Shown here: positions 47,946 through 58,435 of the stretch, in pieces
How positions within the stretch are numbered: the first letter of the stretch is position 1
How the letters are laid out: each line of letters opens with the position of its first letter
Assembly: GCF_000264905.1 (NCBI RefSeq)
Contig: NW_006763132.1
Location: 2,854,023 to 2,918,022 of the forward strand
Origin: Stereum hirsutum FP-91666 SS1
Lineage: Eukaryota; Basidiomycota; Agaricomycetes; Russulales; Stereaceae
DNA length: 64,000 nucleotides
Direction of reading: 5' to 3'
Program-made: the position numbers and the translations under genes
Notes under the pieces: model-generated
Database searches by the model: none
The model's input: only the letters and a program-made list of their open reading frames with translations
What the model was told of the DNA's origin: nothing

Positions 47946-48515
47946 TTGGATGCTGTATGTCGAAGAAAGAAGACGGGGATGTCGACAACCAGTTGGGGGT
48001 TGAGGAACAATTCATTGACTTCATCCCCACTTATAGCGGGACGACTTCATCATGGGGCACGCCGTCCCCATGCTTTGGCCGTCATGCAGAGCATGAATGG
48101 CCAGTCATATACACCGAGAAGTTCAAAGACACTTCTATATGGACTTTCGTACGAGGGCGAATACTCGCAGCCTTTCCCTCGAAGTGGGCCGGTCCGGGAA
48201 TGCTTACTTATTAATACCCCGGAAGTATATTTATACTGTCGTAGAAAGTCAAGTGCCCCATAGGTTACACAAGAAGATCTAAGGATATGCGACTTCGAGG
48301 CGCAATGATTGCGCAGAGGTGAGGTTGCCGCAGATGTCTTGTGGTGGCGCTGAGAAAGTTGCGAGAAAGCTACTGCGCCACAGTAACGTTGGCCGGCAGT
48401 GTGGTTTGCCCTTGTGGGCCCTATCCTAAATCGAGGAATTTGTGAGGAACAAACGGCACGATTCAGATCCTCACAAAGTTTCTGAAGTTCATATATAGCA
48501 GTCGACGTGACTCCT
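47946..48515. other. Intergenic between the two tandem carboxylesterases
   Basis: A 570-bp gap carries the promoter of copy 1, with a TATA-like box at 48030-48035, and the 3' flank of copy 2. No separate gene is seen. Confidence 0.55.
48030..48035 (-). promoter_or_regulatory. TATA-like box of carboxylesterase copy 1
   Basis: TATAAG on the minus strand, about 85 bp upstream of ATG 47945. Confidence 0.45.
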
Positions 48516-50926
48516 TCACTTCTGCCACTCATTTAGTACCAAGGCCGAGTTGTCGAAGTCGGTCATCACGGAGTGGAAATCTGTCAAGTCAATCAGGAAA
48601 CTAGAAAATATTATACCATATAGAACGTGCAAACATACCATCAGGAATAGCTGTGATGTTATCTCTTTTCAACTGCAAGACCTGCTTGGTCTCGTTGGTG
48701 AACTGTGGCCAAGCGGCTGTGAAAGCGCATTAGCACCCGTCACCGCGTAGCTCTCGAACAAACCTTACGGCCAGGGTTGAGATCGTTCACGAAGTTAATG
48801 TAGAAGTCCCTCCATGTGATGGCAAGGTCATCCTCCACCGCTGCAACGGCAGGTACTGGCCCAAAGATGAGCGGTAATTCTGAAGCATGAGCGACTAGAG
48901 TCAACAAATCGGCATTAGTTCTAACCTCACGGTTCAGTTTCAAAGAAAACCGACCGCCAAGCGTCACATTGTTCCCAGGAATGAACTCCCGGAAATGATA
49001 CACAAATGTCGGCTGAAGGGAGGCCGCGACATCCAAGAAGCGTCTCCGGGCAGACAGGAACATAAAGTCTCCGTACCAAGCCGCAGCGCGATCGAACAAC
49101 GAGTCACCGGTATTGAATGGTGCACCTTCGCTCGGATCGTTTGCTGGGTAAAATGTGTGAAACTGATCCAGGACATCAGAGGTAATGAGGGTCTGGTTGA
49201 TTACTGTGGCGCGGACGAAGTTGTCGAAGGCTTCGTCCTGGGCAGATCCAGTGAGGTTGAGACCGAGAAGGCTGGTAGAGAAGGAGTTTCCTTCGTTCAG
49301 CTAGGTAAATTCAGACGTCAGCATTTCGCATGAAATCGCATCCTCGTTCTACTACTCACATTCGTTCCTGCGATCATTGGGACGTGGAGGAAGTCCCCCG
49401 CCGCAATTATCTCAGAAGCCCGAACAGGAGAGAAGCTACCAGGGGCAACAGTGGGCTCCCAGAATTGGTTGTTGAGTGTCGCTGCTACTCGGGCGTTGCT
49501 GAAGTTGATCAAGGGCTAAATTGCCAAATTGAGGGTTTGGCCACAAGTCTAAATCAACAAAAATGGACGTCATAACGATTGAATATGTACTTCAGCTGGT
49601 GTCTCCTGCAAGCATGCAAAGGCCGTAGGGCCTGCGCTGCATCCTGTCGTATTCAAAATGAGTGAAAAAGGCTTTCCTGGAGCATCATAAGTACTGGGTG
49701 CTGGAGAGTTTTTGCTATAGAAGAGTTTAGTGTGACCAGAAAGCAAAAGAACGGCGGGGACCTACAAAGGACCGGTCATGGAGTCCATTATGGCGCCACG
49801 GAACAGCCCAGCGGAAGCGTTGTAAACAATGTGAGCCTCAACGCTTCCAGCACCAGCAGACTATTATCGAAGTGAGCCACAGTCAGAGTTTCGAGCTCTA
49901 GATATCGCACCTGGCCCCAGATGGTGACCTGAGGTGATTTGTCAGCTATGGACAGGATCCGATTTTGTTTGCTTCTCGAACCTTTGAGGGATCGCCTCCA
50001 AAGGCAGCAATGTTTTCTTGGACGAACCTGAGTGCAGCTGACTGGTCTTGGAGACCATTATTGAGGTCTTCTACGGCCATACTGGCGCTCGCAAGCTGTG
50101 CAGACATTTTTGAGACGAGGTTAAGAGCACTTTACGTATGGTACACTCACGAAGCCGAAGGTATTCACGCGATAGTTTCTGCTGGACGATGAGGATAGGT
50201 TCCAGGGACAAAATGTCGAGCCCTTACGTAGAGACGAATATCATGGGCTTCCCAATCTCGATGCTGCGGTTCACCAAGACTGGGGGATCACTTAGCGGTG
50301 GTTTTCCATTATGAGGAAATGAACTCACTTGTCCCATCGAATTCCTCACTGGACGCAGCCCTTTGAGATAATGATATTCAGACTCATCATAACCGCGATC
50401 AATCTAAATAACTTGCTCACCCAGTATTGAATACGCCACCCTGACGGCGATTTCTGTATCAGCACAGCACGACTGGACGAAACGAGTGACATTTACGCAC
50501 ATAGAACCATACAAGAACAGGCAAGGAAGCATCGGTGCTTGTATTCTCGGGCCTCCACACCTGTCACGAACAGTTGTAAGCGAATCAAAATTGAGTATAT
50601 TGAGAGCGACCCACGTTCAGAAAGAGGCAATCCTCTCCAATAGGAGCACCTAAACTGGATGAGGGCGGTTGGACGCACGCATTACCAAATGCCGTGGCAT
50701 TTCGAACTCCTGTAAACGTTTGGTTTATGGGAACAGGTGCCTTAAAACGAAGAGATCCAACGGGTGGCTGAGCGAAAGGGATCCCTAGAAACTTTTCAGT
50801 ACCCTGACCAGCTACGAGACCCTCGAATACACCGCTTCTCAGGTTAACTTGAGGTCCAGAAGCGAAAGTAATAGGAATCAATGAGCAGACGTAGAGAGAC
50901 CTCCAGATCGCAAGCGAAAGTCTCAT
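48516..50926 (-). CDS. Carboxylesterase/lipase, type B (copy 2)
   Basis: The gene runs from ATG 50926 to TGA 48516; exon 1 (50615..50926) has the same 312 nt as in copy 1. A signal peptide (SLYVCSLIPITFASG) is followed by EKFLGIPFAQPPVGSLRF, EDCLFLN, VWRPENTSTDASLPVLVW, GGVFNTG, LINFSNARVAATLNNQFWEP, HVPMIAGTN, PFNTGDSLFDRAAAWYGDFM and ASELPLIFGPVPAVAAVEDD. It ends VLNEWQK. Exon borders match copy 1 one to one, and most exons are highly similar. The pair arose by tandem duplication with a period near 3 kb. I see no frameshift. An in-frame ATG 9 bp upstream (50935) is possible, but copy 1 supports 50926. Confidence 0.94.
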
Positions 50927-52223
50927 TGGTGACAAAGCACAAGTACTTGTTAGTAGTAGGATGGGGAGTTAGACAGTTTGGAGAAGTTCAGGGGCAAGTC
51001 GTTGAGCCCTTCCTCGTTGTTTATAACGAGGGCGACTTCGTCATGGGGGCACTTCATTCCCATGTTCTCGCAGTCACGCAGAGCATGGATGATGAGTGAT
51101 ATAGACAAAGAAGTGCAAGATACTTCTGTACGGAGTCCCGTATTGGGACGCACCTTCTCAACCTCTTCCTTGACGTAGTCGGGTACGGGCTCGGTCCGTA
51201 GGCGTTTGCCTATGAATACCCGTGTATGTATTCTTTTCTATTCTATTCTTTATCGGTGTGAGTAACTGAGTTCATTTATATCGTCGCAGACAATCAAGAC
51301 ACACGTTACGCAAGGGAAGCTAAATATACCCCATGTAGTTCGCTCCACCCATAGCGTCACAGCGCACTCAGCACAGTGTACTCAGTGTCACAAGAGTAGG
51401 TGTTTATGAGTAGAATAACAAGCACTGAAGAAGTATGAATGCGACGTCGTGTTGGAGATCGTGGACGCTGGTAGAAAGTGGCACCGTGTGAAAATGTCTG
51501 CTGGTGTTGACAAAACAAGGCAAAACAAGATGGGCCACGTCATCATTCCACGCCCTCCGGGCCAGACCTGTTCCTTCGGATCGAACAGCGCTGGCCAACT
51601 GATTATAATGCGTCTTTTTACCGGCTTTCTTGTCCAAGCATCCCTGAAAAAAAAAACAGGCAACCCTTGCTGTGGCGAAAACGCCACAAAACTTGTTTAA
51701 ACCTCACACCACGTTCACCTGCGTTCAAGGAAAGAACGAGCACGGCATGCCCGTGGCTCGAGATTAAATCCCTCACACGGGTGGAAGAATGTAGGCCGTA
51801 TTCAGGCTAGCCCACATTTGTTTGTTCAGACTTGTCAGTACTTCAGTATTTGAGCACTGCACAACACAGGCAGAGAGGCCGGAACGAGACGGAATGACCG
51901 GGAAACACCGGGAATCGAGAGTGATGGAGGACGAGTGACCGTAACAAAAATCTCGAGCGACGGCTCCCAGCAAAAAGACGCCACCGCCACCGAAGAGGCG
52001 TGACGTGACGCTTTGACAAAGCTCGTCTCAAGACCTGTCCTAACGGAACAGGAACGGTGCCACTTTCTTCCCAACAACACAGCAGCCTTGGGCAACTTGG
52101 GACAGCCGCACCAGCGTAGAGTCACCTTTCCGCAATCAAACGCTTCAAAAGCATGAGGAAAGCGGTGAGGCCAAATACCTCTACGTCGGTGGTATCCCCG
52201 TGTTCGGGACTAGCCTCATAATC
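50927..52223. other. Intergenic 1.3-kb stretch
   Basis: The left part is the promoter of carboxylesterase copy 2 (TATA-like box at 51020-51025). The rest holds only short overlapping frames on both strands, for example 51449-51700 and 51388-51687, which mirror one another and look random. Confidence 0.5.
51020..51025 (-). promoter_or_regulatory. TATA-like box of carboxylesterase copy 2
   Basis: TATAAA on the minus strand, about 95 bp upstream of ATG 50926. Confidence 0.5.
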
Positions 52224-52228
52224 ATGTC

Positions 52229-54181
52229 GTGGTCCTCAGCAACGCTGCTAAGGCTCGTACACGCGATACTCAAGGGCGAGTGCAGAAGGGCCATTTCGGT
52301 CGACGACGACTGGAAATTCTGAGCAAGGACATCGGGACGACCACCAGACGCGCTCTATTGTCTACAAGAACCGCGATAGACATCAATCTAGCCCACGCTG
52401 CCCCTATTATTCCCAAGTCATACTCCCCACGGCCATCGATAGAACCTTTGACGGTGCCGTTTCACGAAACCGCAACGGGCGCCCCGAGAAAGCAGGTTGC
52501 TAGGACGTCCAGAGTGATAAAGGCATTAGACCGCACTGAACGTGAGCTCATCCTTTTCCTTGCTGGACTCACTCGCTCTCAACTTCTGCATACAGCTCTG
52601 TCTCCCAGGGGTAATATATGTTGCTTGCTGAAGCTCGACTTGATCGGCCTATCACCATTTCAAAGCAGCGAATCTTGGGCCCTGGACACCGCGGAACAAA
52701 ATACTCGTCGGACCGATCATATCCCCAGCCTCCCATCTATCAAGGTACCGTGTTTTATGTTGCCCTCGCAAAATCCAAACCTCACACCGCACATGGTATT
52801 TCAGTCGATCCCGATACCAGCACTTGAAGGTATCTTCGTTCAGATACATCTCACGTGCCATGCATGGAAGTACCGACGTGTTCTCTTACCGAAAGATACC
52901 AAGGAACCTGACGACACACCAGTCGAGCCTATCTCTGATGAAGTCCTCCTCGAATATGAAGAAGCTATCGGAAACAAACTTGACGAAAACGACGATGGAT
53001 CAAACGACGCCGAGTACTGGTCCAGCGCTGAAACATCTGAGGAGTGGCCGCCTCCCCTCGACGTAGTCGCCCGTGTCGAATCGCTCCCACCTCCTATTGC
53101 AGCGATAGGCGCTCGCTCCGAGTCCCCAGTGGCCACCGTCCGCTCTTTCGTTCTCGGCCGCTCGCCTTTTGACCTCGTAGACTCTGACAATCTTGATCGT
53201 GGGTCTAGGTCTGACCATCTATCCCTTGCCTTACCTGATTTCTCCGAATGTGCCCCTTCTGAGCACGATGTCGCTCCCAACCTAGTGCGAGCATACTCTG
53301 TTTACCCACCTTCACCTCGTCTTCAGAGTCTATCCACGAAGAGAACCAAATCCATCTCGCCCTCAGAGCCTGTTCAGCAGTTGATAGACCCGGACGATGT
53401 TCATTCGATCTTGTTCTCTCCATCCTATACTTCGTCTTCATGGTACTCGCTTTTGAACTCCCGAGTTTTGGAAAGCGAGCTTGCATATATACCCACCTAT
53501 GACACTTCATCTGTCTTATCCGACCAGTCCTTCGGCTCCACTACAGAGATTGTCTTACTTGGGAGTATCTTAGACTCTCCAGACCCTTGGAATCTGCTCG
53601 GACAGATCCTGAACCTTTCCCCGCTTCCGCGCCTCTCTTCAGACACGTATATGCTTCTAAATACGAACCACACGAGGCATGGTGTAGGCTGCAATCCACC
53701 TGGAGTGGATATATGCGTAGGGGACGGAGTATCTGATGTTTCTTGCCGAACTGACGATTTTGGTACTGGCGGGGCCGCTTCAATTCCCTTAGAAGAGGAG
53801 TCGACGAGCAGGAAGGACGTCCTGACGGTTTACTCGTATGGATCCGAGGAGGACCACCTCCCCAATCACGAAATTTCACCTTCTGGCTCTCCCTGCGACT
53901 CTTCCCGACCGTCCAATTCAGGCCCCGGACGAGCACTGTCTCAGCGATCTCCGCACAACAGCGAGCCTCCCACCCCTACGAGGGACAACTTCAGTCCCCC
54001 CACCTTTGTGGACCTGACTCCCTCCATCGATTCTCCCATAGGCATAGTCACGGCCCCTGCCTATCTACAGCAGACCTCTACAAACGACGTGGACGAGGAA
54101 GTAGAAGTAGGAGTGGATGTTGGACTGGACCTGTTCGCAAATGAAGAGATGGACAATGAGGGTGACGAGTACATGTCTTGA
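52229..54181 (+). CDS. Ser/Pro/Asp-rich hypothetical protein, about 650 codons, start unclear
   Basis: A 650-codon open frame is certainly coding by length and composition, but its first in-frame ATG comes only near codon 178 (CFMLPSQNPNL). An upstream in-frame stop lies at 52211, so the true start is probably in a short upstream exon. One option is the ATG at 52153 joined through the acceptor CCTCAG at 52239. The first 200 residues are basic and helical in part (IKALDRTERELILFLAGLTR). The remainder is acidic and disordered with many Ser, Asp and Pro, such as YEEAIGNKLDENDDGS and EEVEVGVDVGLDLFANEE at the end. No membrane segment, signal peptide or known domain is seen. It could be a nuclear or scaffold protein; I do not recognise it. 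Confidence 0.65.
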   Translation: MVLSNAAKARTRDTQGRVQKGHFGRRRLEILSKDIGTTTRRALLSTRTAIDINLAHAAPIIPKSYSPRPSIEPLTVPFHETATGAPRKQVARTSRVIKALDRTERELILFLAGLTRSQLLHTALSPRGNICCLLKLDLIGLSPFQSSESWALDTAEQNTRRTDHIPSLPSIKVPCFMLPSQNPNLTPHMVFQSIPIPALEGIFVQIHLTCHAWKYRRVLLPKDTKEPDDTPVEPISDEVLLEYEEAIGNKLDENDDGSNDAEYWSSAETSEEWPPPLDVVARVESLPPPIAAIGARSESPVATVRSFVLGRSPFDLVDSDNLDRGSRSDHLSLALPDFSECAPSEHDVAPNLVRAYSVYPPSPRLQSLSTKRTKSISPSEPVQQLIDPDDVHSILFSPSYTSSSWYSLLNSRVLESELAYIPTYDTSSVLSDQSFGSTTEIVLLGSILDSPDPWNLLGQILNLSPLPRLSSDTYMLLNTNHTRHGVGCNPPGVDICVGDGVSDVSCRTDDFGTGGAASIPLEEESTSRKDVLTVYSYGSEEDHLPNHEISPSGSPCDSSRPSNSGPGRALSQRSPHNSEPPTPTRDNFSPPTFVDLTPSIDSPIGIVTAPAYLQQTSTNDVDEEVEVGVDVGLDLFANEEMDNEGDEYMS

Positions 54182-54845
54182 AAGTCAGAAGAAAAGCATG
54201 CTCGGTGTTTGATATTTCTGCCGGGTATGTACCAGCTTTCCGACCTTACCATCCAGCCTAATTTTGTGTTCCAGACAGTTCGGGTGCTGTTGAACTTGTA
54301 CCATACCTGTCGTCACCCGTGTTTCGCACGAACCGCTCGCGTGAGAGCACATATTCGATTTGGCTCACCACTCATAAATGTCTCGTTCTTCCTTTCCCTC
54401 GATGCTTGAGAACGGTAGCTCTAATGGAACTTGGTGGGCTCAAACCATTAATGGCCTCGCCGTGCCTTGCAGGAGTTTCTCCGACGACGTCCGCTCCGTC
54501 ACCGCGTATAATTTCGTTCCTAGTGTGCTCAGATATTTTCCTCCCGACTACCTAGAATAACGCAGCATGCATATGCTACTTTTGAATGATGGTTCTCAAT
54601 AGCACTTCAAAGCCATTCTTGAAGGCCTGCCAAGACTGACTTCATCCGTGTTATCTTCCAGTTGAAGTCCGACGTTGACGGCACTTCTGCGACAAAAGCG
54701 AATGCCCGTCGATCTCACCGCATGTTTAGCTTTCTGCGCTGTTAACGTGTCTGCATTTTATAGGCCGCTAGTGTACCATTCGACCATACAAATACGATGG
54801 ACAGTCATCAAAATTTGCCCTGGACGCTGAGCCGGCTTTTGACTG
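54182..54845. other. Intergenic, 660 bp
   Basis: Between the hypothetical gene and the S10 gene, both on the plus strand. A 60-codon frame at 54378-54560 (starts MSRSSFPSMLENGSSNGTWW) is the only coherent piece, and I cannot tie it to either neighbour. Confidence 0.4.
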
Positions 54846-57800
54846 ATGCTTCAATTCCGCCGTGGTTTGACTAGGGCATTCCTCTTGCAGGTGGGCCATA
54901 TCTTCTTCTCGCTGCCTCATGCGATTGCGGCTTCGAGCTCTACTGCTGTCGCGAATGAGACATCATCCTTCAATGTGACGTCCCCATCAAGTACCATGTC
55001 GCGTTCCAACACTTCTTCGACATCCGTGGCTACGCCTACATCATCTCCGAGTAAGCCTTTCCAACCACCCGGAAGCTTCCCTCAGGTGTATGGCAACATG
55101 CCTTCCGGTGGATTCGACACTGAATGGCAAGATTGTCTGTCTTTTTCCGTCTCTGATAACCCCGGTCGGTTTCTCACTGTTTTGCGAGACAGATTACCTC
55201 GTCACCGATGGTCTCCCGAGCATTACCTTCCCACTTCCGAGAAATTTCGCCGGAAATATCCCAGTTAACCGCGCGGCGCATCCTAACAATACACTCTTTT
55301 TCTGGGGCTTCGAGACAAACGCAGGCTCTTTGACGGCGCCTTCTACACAACTGCAACTCAGCCCATGGATGATCTGGTTGGGTGGCGGTGGCGGGTGAGT
55401 GTTGTGTTTGATATCTGTACGCATATATTGACTTTTTCATCCAGTCCTGGGTCGTCTAGCTTATTTACCGCCATGACTGCGGTGAGCCACTCATCTCCTT
55501 TGGGTCACCATCCCTATTCTAACATTGCTAGTAGACCGGACCGATGGTCTATCAGTCCCAAACCAGCATTACGCAGAATATAGTGAGCTGGACCGGTCTC
55601 GTGGACTTGATCTATGTAGACCAACCTGGTACGGTGGCTTTTCCGATGGAATTGAGCAATATCTTATACTTGACGATAACAGTCGGTGTTGGCTTCTCGA
55701 CGAGCGAATCTGACGGCTATAGTACGTCTTCTCAGATCTACTTCGCGCTTGGTACTCACTGGACCGTTTTGTGCGGCACAGTCAACGATGAGGACGATAT
55801 GGGCGCCGATTTTGTGGGTGGTCTTGTTTACCCATCAAGCCAGACCGCATATGCTGATGCTCATCTTCATAGGTTGGGTTTCTATCAAATTTAGTCAAGA
55901 TATTCCCGAGCCTTGCGACCAGGCCCTTGATTCTGGCTGGTGAGGACTACGCCGGCGTCTACATCGTAAGCCCGATGACCATTTGTCCAAGTCGTAACTG
56001 CTGAAACTTGTTTTTGACTCCAACAGCCCTATATTGCCAAAGCGATCTGGTCGTCATCTTCGCCACCCGTCAAACTCAGCAAGGTTGCTATCGGCAATGG
56101 GTTGCTCGATACAACGATTTCCCCTCACTTGTCCACCGTTCGTCCGAAACGCACTGTTCTCGACGTTGTGCAAGGTTGACATTGTTTCGCTCAGATATCA
56201 ATCCTAGAGTCCTACCCCCAGTTGATCAACTACAACCAGGACATATTCCAGTCTTTCGTCACACAGTAGGTTGACCTGCTCAGCGACCTATCAGAGTACA
56301 TTCACAACGCATGCATCTTGTTTATAGGCAACACCAGTGTGGGTTTGATCTCAATCTCACATACCCACAGCAGGATCCTCTTTTAGTCTTTGAAACACCA
56401 TCCCGGCGCTCCTCGTTCTGGAAGTCTGCCCCGGCTTCATTAAACAGCAGTACCACTACTCTGGACAGAAGGTCCTCTCATCATGCTGCCTTCCCAGACA
56501 AACGACAGAGCTCTAGCTTCATCCCGAGCTCCACGAGCAACTCTTATGGGTGTTCTTTGTTCGATGAGATGATCGATTATGCGCGAAACTTCTCTTCACC
56601 TTGGAGTACGTGCATCCTAAATCAATATCACTTGTGGTTTTCGCTGATCTAACCGTTTCTCTAGCCTCCGGCGCGTTCGACGTACGTTTATCCTACATTT
56701 TACCAAAAAACCAATATGTTGACGTAGTCCATAGTTATTCGATGTCTCCAACGTCTTGAAGGCTCAGCCTATCTTTGATCTCGGCCCATATTTCAATTGT
56801 GTGTACATCCCTCGTACGGCAACCAAAGCTTGCATTGTATCATACTTTTTTCAGCCTTCCAAGTCCGTAACGCGCTCCATGCACCAAGTAGCAAGAACTG
56901 GGTCTCGACCTCCGTCTACCCGTTTGGCTCAACTACCAACATCTGTGAGAAGATCAATTATACGACGTTCATACGATATGCTGACGATTACGACCGACAG
57001 CACTCGGATCAACCAGTTTGTTCGGAGACCCTAGTACGCCCCCCTGTGCCGCACCCACTCACGCGGCATGCTCTAACCCATTGTGTAGGTGACGAGTAAG
57101 TCGATCCTCTCCATGAACTTACCATCAAGTCTCATCAAAACAGACCAAGGATATTTTTCGCCGATTTCGTCGCCAACGCCTCCTCTCAAAACGTCGAGAT
57201 CGTCTTATATTCTGGTGGTAGTAATGCCATAGCACATCACACTGGTCTCGAAAGTTAGTTTTCAACTGACTCCCGTGATAGATCCCATGTCTGACCATCC
57301 CCTGCCCAGTTCTCATTCAGGTTCGAGTACTTTAGGCACACTCAGCAGTGTTCATGATTCTGACTGATCTTAGAACACGATATTTGGGGGCATTCGGGGA
57401 TTTACCCGCAAACCATCCACTCCTTGGACAGACGATAACGGCAATATCGCAGGTATCGTTCATCAGGAGCGCGGTGTTGTGTACGCCCTCTTCGACGGAG
57501 TAGGCCACATGATACCCAACTTCAAGCCAGACTCAGTAGGCTCTGTTTACTCCCTCCTCTGTGGTGAGCTAGATCCACTGATGGTTCAACAGGCGCTGGT
57601 ATTCTTCCGCGACTTCATTATCAACTCAAACGCCACAGGTTCTATCACCACGGACACGAAAGGCGATCCAACTGCTCTAGGAGGAGAGAATGCCAATCTA
57701 GCGGATGATGTTCCTCGTGTTGAGACGGAGCTCTTTGTCGGGACTTCTGCAACACAGGGCACTGTATTTGCAGAGCCTGCAACTGTCTCCGCTTGGGCCA

Positions 57801-57931
57801 GCTTTCTGGCTACGGCGAAGCCTGTCGCCACCTCCGCCATGTCAAGTGTCCCGAAGCTCGTCCCTCCTACCGTGTTATTCTTTGGTGCTCCTTCCACTTT
57901 GTTTGTTCTCATACTGTCATTTCTCACTTAA
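54846..57931 (+). CDS. Serine carboxypeptidase (S10) homologue lacking the catalytic Ser and Asp
   Basis: Sixteen exons sum to 2247 nt (748 aa): 54846..55134, 55193..55394, 55445..55481, 55535..55628, 55683..55721, 55782..55813, 55873..55965, 56027..56137, 56195..56265, 56328..56605, 56665..56681, 56735..56798, 56855..57095, 57144..57253, 57310..57320 and 57374..57931. A signal peptide and Ser/Thr-rich stalk come first. S10 motifs follow: ITFPLPRNFAGNIPVNRA, MIWLGGGGGPGSSS, YVDQPVGVGFS, PYIAKAIWSSSSPPVKLSKV, CGFDLNLTYPQQ, FGGIRGFTRKPSTPW and LFDGVGHMIPNF (His608 kept). The nucleophile motif GESYAG reads GEDYAG (Asp256). The Asp motif GNDDS reads GGSNA. The fold seems intact, so it is probably a secreted non-peptidase binding protein. 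The C-terminus is hydrophobic, like a GPI or membrane tail. Confidence 0.92.
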
Positions 57932-58435
57932 GGTAGTTTGAAATTCAACCCGATGACATGGCTTCCGCAGGCATTGCCCGCGGCTTCTCTTCGGCATCTG
58001 CCGGAATCCCTCTGCACCCACAGTATATATCAAGTAGGGCACGCCGCTGAGCACATCTCTGAGACCAGCGACACCCTGTGCAAACGACACAGCAGTACGT
58101 CCCATTATTTTTTCCATTCATTATGCTCGGACTCACACCGCGAACCAGATGCGTGCCCTACGCCCCCTTTCCGTGTTGATCTTCACTCTAAAGGATGTCG
58201 TTGCCCGGAGACCTTCTTTCAGGCCCAAAAGAAACAGTCCATCAGCTGTAAATTTGGGTCCTTAGGGTCTTTCGGTTCAGTTGTTTTAAAATTACTAGCC
58301 TGAGATGTAATTTGAGCTTATCGTAAGGAAGTCCAGACGCAGGCTTTTCTTCTTTAAAAGCCGTCGTCTCTTCTGATGCTCATTCAACTTCCGCACTCGA
58401 CCTTGTCTCATTCTTTCTAGTCTCTGCTCCTTACT
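57932..58435. other. Intergenic, promoter of carboxylesterase copy 3
   Basis: A 500-bp gap with no gene. A TTTAAAAG box lies at 58353-58360, and the last 50 bp are CT-rich. Confidence 0.5.
58353..58360 (+). promoter_or_regulatory. TATA-like box of carboxylesterase copy 3
   Basis: TTTAAAAG, about 80 bp upstream of ATG 58436. Confidence 0.45.
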
